A DNA stretch of 42,510 bases from Prochlorococcus sp. AG-418-I20. GTDB lineage: Bacteria > Cyanobacteriota > Cyanobacteriia > PCC-6307 > Cyanobiaceae. The notes beneath the pieces are model-generated. The model did not search any database, was not told the origin of the DNA, and saw only the letters and a program-made list of their open reading frames with translations. The translations under genes and the position numbers were made by a program. Within the stretch, counting starts at the first letter, position 1; every line of letters begins with the position of its first letter. Location of the stretch: NCBI GenBank assembly GCA_003214175.1, contig QCLZ01000009.1:1-42510 (forward strand), written 5' to 3'. Of this stretch, positions 39,767 to 42,510 are shown one piece after another.

Positions 39767-40078
39767 ATGATTCAATCTTTAAAAAAATATCTTTTTTCTT
39801 TCATAGTCGCCGGTTTAATATTTATCTTTATTCCTCTTACTACAAACGCAGAAACTATTAATAACAACAATACATTTTCCTCTATATCGCAACAAAAAAC
39901 AATAATTAATTATGAAAAGAGCCAACCTTCGTCAATTGACAATCCAGTTGTGGATCCCAACTTTAATGTCATGAGATCCGAAGATACTAGTAGATCAACT
40001 GCTACATATATCGTCATTGGATTGTTAATTGCTGCAACTATTATTCCTTTAGCAACTTGGTGGTACTTCTCTAAATAA
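39767..40078 (+). CDS. hypothetical membrane protein with signal peptide
   Basis: A 103-residue protein with a hydrophobic leader (about 8-27) ending NA-E, which would suit signal peptidase cleavage. A Ser/Asn-rich linker (about 30-75) follows, then a single C-terminal hydrophobic helix (TATYIVIGLLIAATIIPLAT) ending WWYFSK. It would be anchored with its linker outside the cytoplasm. No family is recognised. It is 9 bases upstream of cobU. Confidence 0.7.
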   Translation: MIQSLKKYLFSFIVAGLIFIFIPLTTNAETINNNNTFSSISQQKTIINYEKSQPSSIDNPVVDPNFNVMRSEDTSRSTATYIVIGLLIAATIIPLATWWYFSK

Positions 40079-40087
40079 AGAGAATTC

Positions 40088-40648
40088 ATGAATAGCAAAA
40101 ATTTAAGTATTTATGATAATTCATCTCACATAATATTTATAACTGGAGGTACAAAGAGTGGTAAGAGTGAATTTGCAGAACATCTAGCTAAGCAAATAAA
40201 GAATATAACTTATGTTGCACTATCTGAAAATAATAACGGTGATCAAGAGTGGGAAAAGAAAATTAAAAAACATAAAAAAAGAAGGCCAAAAGATTGGAAA
40301 TTTATTGAAACAACAGATCTATTTTCTACATTAAACCAAGAAAAAAGTCCATTATTAATAGATTCGATAGGTGGATTTGTTATGGAAAGTATTGGGAAAG
40401 AAGATAATGAATGGTCAAAAAAGATGAGTTTACTAATAACTCTTCTTAAGAAAAGGAAAAACACAATAATTATTGTTGGAGAACAGGTAGGTTGGAGTTT
40501 GGTCTCCGAATATAAAATAGGTAACACCTATATTGAAAGAATCGGCGAGTTGCAAAAGAATATAACTAAAATATCTAAAGAAAATTGGCTTGCAATAAAT
40601 GGTAGAGCAATCAGAATAGATGAAATAAGTTTAGAAATACCTTCATAA
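40088..40648 (+). CDS. cobU: adenosylcobinamide kinase/guanylyltransferase
   Basis: A 186-residue bifunctional enzyme of late cobalamin synthesis that phosphorylates adenosylcobinamide and adds GMP. The P-loop GGTKSGKSEFAE is near residue 19. HKKRRPKDWKFIE and VGEQVGWSLV follow, and a C-terminal NWLAINGRAIRI block ends the family profile. It agrees with cobN and metH here. It is followed 2 bases later by trmL. Confidence 0.9.
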   Translation: MNSKNLSIYDNSSHIIFITGGTKSGKSEFAEHLAKQIKNITYVALSENNNGDQEWEKKIKKHKKRRPKDWKFIETTDLFSTLNQEKSPLLIDSIGGFVMESIGKEDNEWSKKMSLLITLLKKRKNTIIIVGEQVGWSLVSEYKIGNTYIERIGELQKNITKISKENWLAINGRAIRIDEISLEIPS

Positions 40649-40650
40649 AT

Positions 40651-41133
40651 TTGGAAGTCTCTCTTTTTGAACCCAGAATTCCCCAAAATACAGGAAATAT
40701 CGCAAGATCATGTGCAGCATTTAATATACCCTTAAATTTGATAGAGCCCTTAGGATTTAAATTAGAAGATAAATATTTAAAAAGAGCAGGATTAGACTAC
40801 TGGCCTCTCGTCAAAATTAATAAGTACAAAAACTTTGAGAGATTTTTAGAGTCAAAATATTCAAGAAGGATAATATCTTTCAGCAAAAAAAATGGAACAT
40901 ATTTGAAGGACTTTAAATTTCAGAAAGATGATGTTTTATTGTTTGGGAGAGAAGATACGGGATTGCCAGAAAGTATTATTGATAAAAGTGATGTTTTAAT
41001 ATCAATATTTATGCCTAATTTACAAACTAAGCAGTTTGACAAAAAAGGCGTAAGAAGTTTAAATCTTTCAGTAGCATGCGGCATAGCAATATATGAGGCT
41101 CATAAACAAATAAATTCTAAAAATAGTAATTAA
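40651..41133 (+). CDS. trmL: tRNA (cytidine/uridine-2'-O-)-methyltransferase, SPOUT family
   Basis: A 160-residue SpoU-type methyltransferase of the TrmL/YibK class that methylates the wobble nucleotide of certain tRNA-Leu in E. coli. Key motifs are SLFEPRIPQNTGNIAR at the N-terminus, LLFGREDTGLPE, and the trefoil-knot end RSLNLSVACGIAIYEAH. The start is a TTG at 40651, since there is no ATG nearby and the family N-terminus begins there. It is tightly packed behind cobU. Confidence 0.9.
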   Translation: MEVSLFEPRIPQNTGNIARSCAAFNIPLNLIEPLGFKLEDKYLKRAGLDYWPLVKINKYKNFERFLESKYSRRIISFSKKNGTYLKDFKFQKDDVLLFGREDTGLPESIIDKSDVLISIFMPNLQTKQFDKKGVRSLNLSVACGIAIYEAHKQINSKNSN

Positions 41134-41162
41134 GTACAAATAATGTCTTACAATATTCCCAT

Positions 41163-41236
<74 letters not shown>

Positions 41237-41304
41237 TTTTAATTTCTTTAGGATTGAAAAGCTTAGGTTAAATTTTTAATTGGCTAAAACTAATACAGAT
41301 TATT

Positions 41305-41592
41305 ATGTTTAATTCACTAAATGCAGTATTAGATCAAAATAAATCTAAAGCAAAATATCCAGAAGCGAAGGTAATAGTTCTTGATGATAGTTTTAATACA
41401 TTTCAACATGTCGCAAATTGTCTCACGACAATAATTCCAGGTATGAGTGAAAATAATGCATGGGAATTAACCATCAAAGTTGACAAGAAAGGGGCTGCGG
41501 TAGTTTGGAGAGGTAATCTTGAACAAGCAGAGCTATATCATGAACAACTCGCCTGCAAAGGATTAACAATGGCTCCCATTGAGAAAACATAA
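41305..41592 (+). CDS. clpS: ATP-dependent Clp protease adaptor ClpS
   Basis: A 95-residue adaptor that hands N-degron substrates to ClpC/ClpP. The core reads VIVLDDSFNTFQHVANCLTTIIPG and AWELTIKVDKKGAAVVWRG, the family's conserved DDxxNT pocket and K/V-rich helix. Cyanobacteria may have two ClpS types and this sequence does not tell me which one it is. The N-terminal 20 residues are variable and likely flexible. It follows tRNA-Met. Confidence 0.92.
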   Translation: MFNSLNAVLDQNKSKAKYPEAKVIVLDDSFNTFQHVANCLTTIIPGMSENNAWELTIKVDKKGAAVVWRGNLEQAELYHEQLACKGLTMAPIEKT

Positions 41593-41953
41593 ATAATAAA
41601 TATTGACAGAAGATCTTTTCTTACAAATTCGAAACTTTAAGGGTTAAAAGATTATCAAAGAACGAACAAAATAGATACTTTTTGAATATATTATTATTTA
41701 CGCTATAAGAATTATTGGTGTTTTAGTAAAAGAACTAACTCTTATGTAAAGAAGAGAGGATCTTAAAGTTGATACAGCTAGAGATAACTAAAAAGTTATA
41801 CGATCAAGGTTACTGAATTTTAAATATTCTATTAATTTTAGGATCATTCTTTATAAAGTGAATTAGAAATAGTTTCATAAACATTTATTATTGCTAAATT
41901 TCTATATCTCATTAAAAATCAATCTCGCATTTAATAGTAAAGTGTGACACTAA
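41593..41953. other. 361-base spacer, no convincing gene
   Basis: AT-rich, with no frame longer than a few dozen codons that looks like protein. A 15-codon open stretch from TTG at 41769 is preceded by AGAGAGG but is too short to call. A small hairpin ATAACT-AAAA-AGTTAT lies at 41784-41799. The palindrome AGTGTGACACT is at 41941-41951. Confidence 0.55.
41941..41951. promoter_or_regulatory. AGTGTNRCACT palindrome, downstream copy
   Basis: AGTGTGACACT is a perfect palindrome around a central G, located 3 bases past the stop of the minus-strand RHH-like gene. It shares the AGTGTNRCACT form with the two copies at the other end of that gene. Confidence 0.55.
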
Positions 41954-42316
41954 TTATTCAAGAATATCGTTATTATGCTTCATGACTTTCTTAAAATGCT
42001 TAAATTCAATGAATTCATGCATCATTTTGATATTGTCAGATAGCCCTTTTTTATTAACTATATAGTCATCCGAATTCCCTGAGGATTTATTATTTTTAGA
42101 TATTTCTTCTTGTTCAAAAGAAAATTTTAATAAATCTCCATCATCACTACTAATATCAAATGATTTTTTTAATATTCCTCGAGATCTTAATGCTTCTTCA
42201 ACCAATAAACCTGTGACTTTTGACTGACTAAAATTATTAGCTGTGCACAATTTTTCTATAATTTCATGAACATCTTCACTTGGCAAATAACCAATCCTTT
42301 TCCTAGGAGAGGGCAT
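41954..42316 (-). CDS. small ribbon-helix-helix-like putative DNA-binding protein
   Basis: A 120-residue protein from ATG at 42316. Residues about 5-50 (RKRIGYLPSEDVHEIIEKLC then NNFSQSKVTGLLVEEALRSRG) fit a ribbon-helix-helix pattern: a short basic strand and two helices with SxSKVxxxLVEEAL spacing. The remainder is polar and charged with no recognised domain. The frame is open to an ATG at 42349, but that would add MCKCYTIFFLI and put the start inside the palindrome pair. It probably regulates itself, given the palindromes at both ends, and may regulate the divergent small membrane gene too. The likeness is visual. Confidence 0.7.
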   Translation of the reverse strand: MPSPRKRIGYLPSEDVHEIIEKLCTANNFSQSKVTGLLVEEALRSRGILKKSFDISSDDGDLLKFSFEQEEISKNNKSSGNSDDYIVNKKGLSDNIKMMHEFIEFKHFKKVMKHNNDILE

Positions 42317-42330
42317 AATTAGAAAAAATA

Positions 42331-42365
42331 TAGTGTAACACTTGCACATTATAAGTGTTGCACTA
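42331..42365. promoter_or_regulatory. paired palindromes, candidate operator of the RHH-like gene
   Basis: AGTGTAACACT (42332-42342) and AGTGTTGCACT (42354-42364) are each palindromic and start 22 bases apart, two helical turns. As a pair they form a larger inverted repeat with a 9-base centre. They lie 15 bases upstream of the RHH-like gene's ATG, between it and the divergent gene at 42395. Confidence 0.7.
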
Positions 42366-42394
42366 TATTTGATTTAAGTCAACTAATTTTTGCT

Positions 42395-42510
42395 ATGTAT
42401 TTTCTAATATTTCCTGCCGGATTTATTCTTTGGTATTTAGCTTATGAAGCAAAACCTATCATTAATGATGAAGTAAAACTTCATTGGGAAGAGAAAAATA
42501 CAAATAAAAG
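42395..42510 (+). CDS. small membrane protein, 3' end outside window
   Basis: From ATG at 42395 a frame runs to the window edge for 38 residues: MYFLIFPAGFILWYLAYEAK, then a charged part with IINDEVKLHWEEKNTNK. One hydrophobic helix is present at the N-terminus. No family can be assigned from this fragment. It is divergent from the RHH-like gene and shares the palindrome pair in the intergenic space. Confidence 0.5.
   Translation, partial: MYFLIFPAGFILWYLAYEAKPIINDEVKLHWEEKNTNK

Noticed and set aside
41769-41816. 15-codon frame in the clpS downstream spacer with an SD-like AGAGAGG
   Set aside because: Too short to separate from chance and no family likeness; kept only as a remark on the spacer.
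42317-42349. Earlier in-frame ATG for the RHH-like gene
   Set aside because: It would begin inside the palindrome pair and add a Cys-rich hydrophobic piece; the ATG at 42316 gives the basic strand expected of the fold.

Overview
The window looks like chromosomal DNA of a marine picocyanobacterium, most likely a high-light-adapted Prochlorococcus. It is very AT-rich, intergenic gaps are short, genes often overlap by 1-20 bases, TTG is a common start codon, and the gene set is cyanobacterial (HemJ-type protoporphyrinogen oxidase, CCB-type cytochrome b6f assembly factor, DUF3110 and DUF1995 proteins, CobN, plant-type ferredoxin). This assignment rests on gene content and recalled protein families, not on a database search. 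I see no insertion sequence, prophage or CRISPR array.

Layout. 1-451: 3' part of a ferredoxin gene (minus strand) and tRNA-Ser(GGA). 665-4478: chaperone pair dnaK/dnaJ, a DUF3110 protein and a cyclophilin. 4483-16789: housekeeping metabolism, with ribBA, argC, purN, pgi, leuS, then a tightly coupled run dapF / cysteine desulfurase / DUF1995 / dacB, and coaD. 16849-20601: flavin-reductase-like protein, uvrC, hemJ, PHP phosphoesterase. 20603-28909: cobN, ilvE and metH. 28918-30682: small conserved-looking proteins, DUF2237 and an Ap4A phosphorylase-like HIT protein. 30828-32590: the least ordinary stretch, with a protein joining an N-terminal ribbon-helix-helix-like segment to a C-terminal J-domain, followed by a repeat-rich spacer and a small secreted protein. 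32602-39031: pheT, rpmG, rpsR, a short RNase II-family gene, metG and an LptC-like lipoprotein. 39028-41592: CCB-type factor, a small membrane protein, cobU, trmL, tRNA-Met(CAT) and clpS. 41593-42510: a spacer, a small ribbon-helix-helix-like regulator with palindromes at both ends, and the start of a small membrane protein.

How the genes connect. cobN and cobU (cobalamin synthesis) and metH (cobalamin-dependent methionine synthase) are all here. dnaK/dnaJ, the J-domain fusion, cyclophilin and clpS concern protein folding and turnover. leuS, pheT, metG, rpmG, rpsR, trmL and two tRNAs serve translation.

Most notable: (1) pgi has its conserved N-terminus displaced into another frame at a run of seven A; (2) the RHH/J-domain fusion; (3) three clusters of AGACT/AGTCT boxes spaced 12 bp apart around a small secreted-protein gene; (4) AGTGTNRCACT palindromes, two of them 22 bp apart, at the promoter of the second RHH-like gene and one just past its stop codon.
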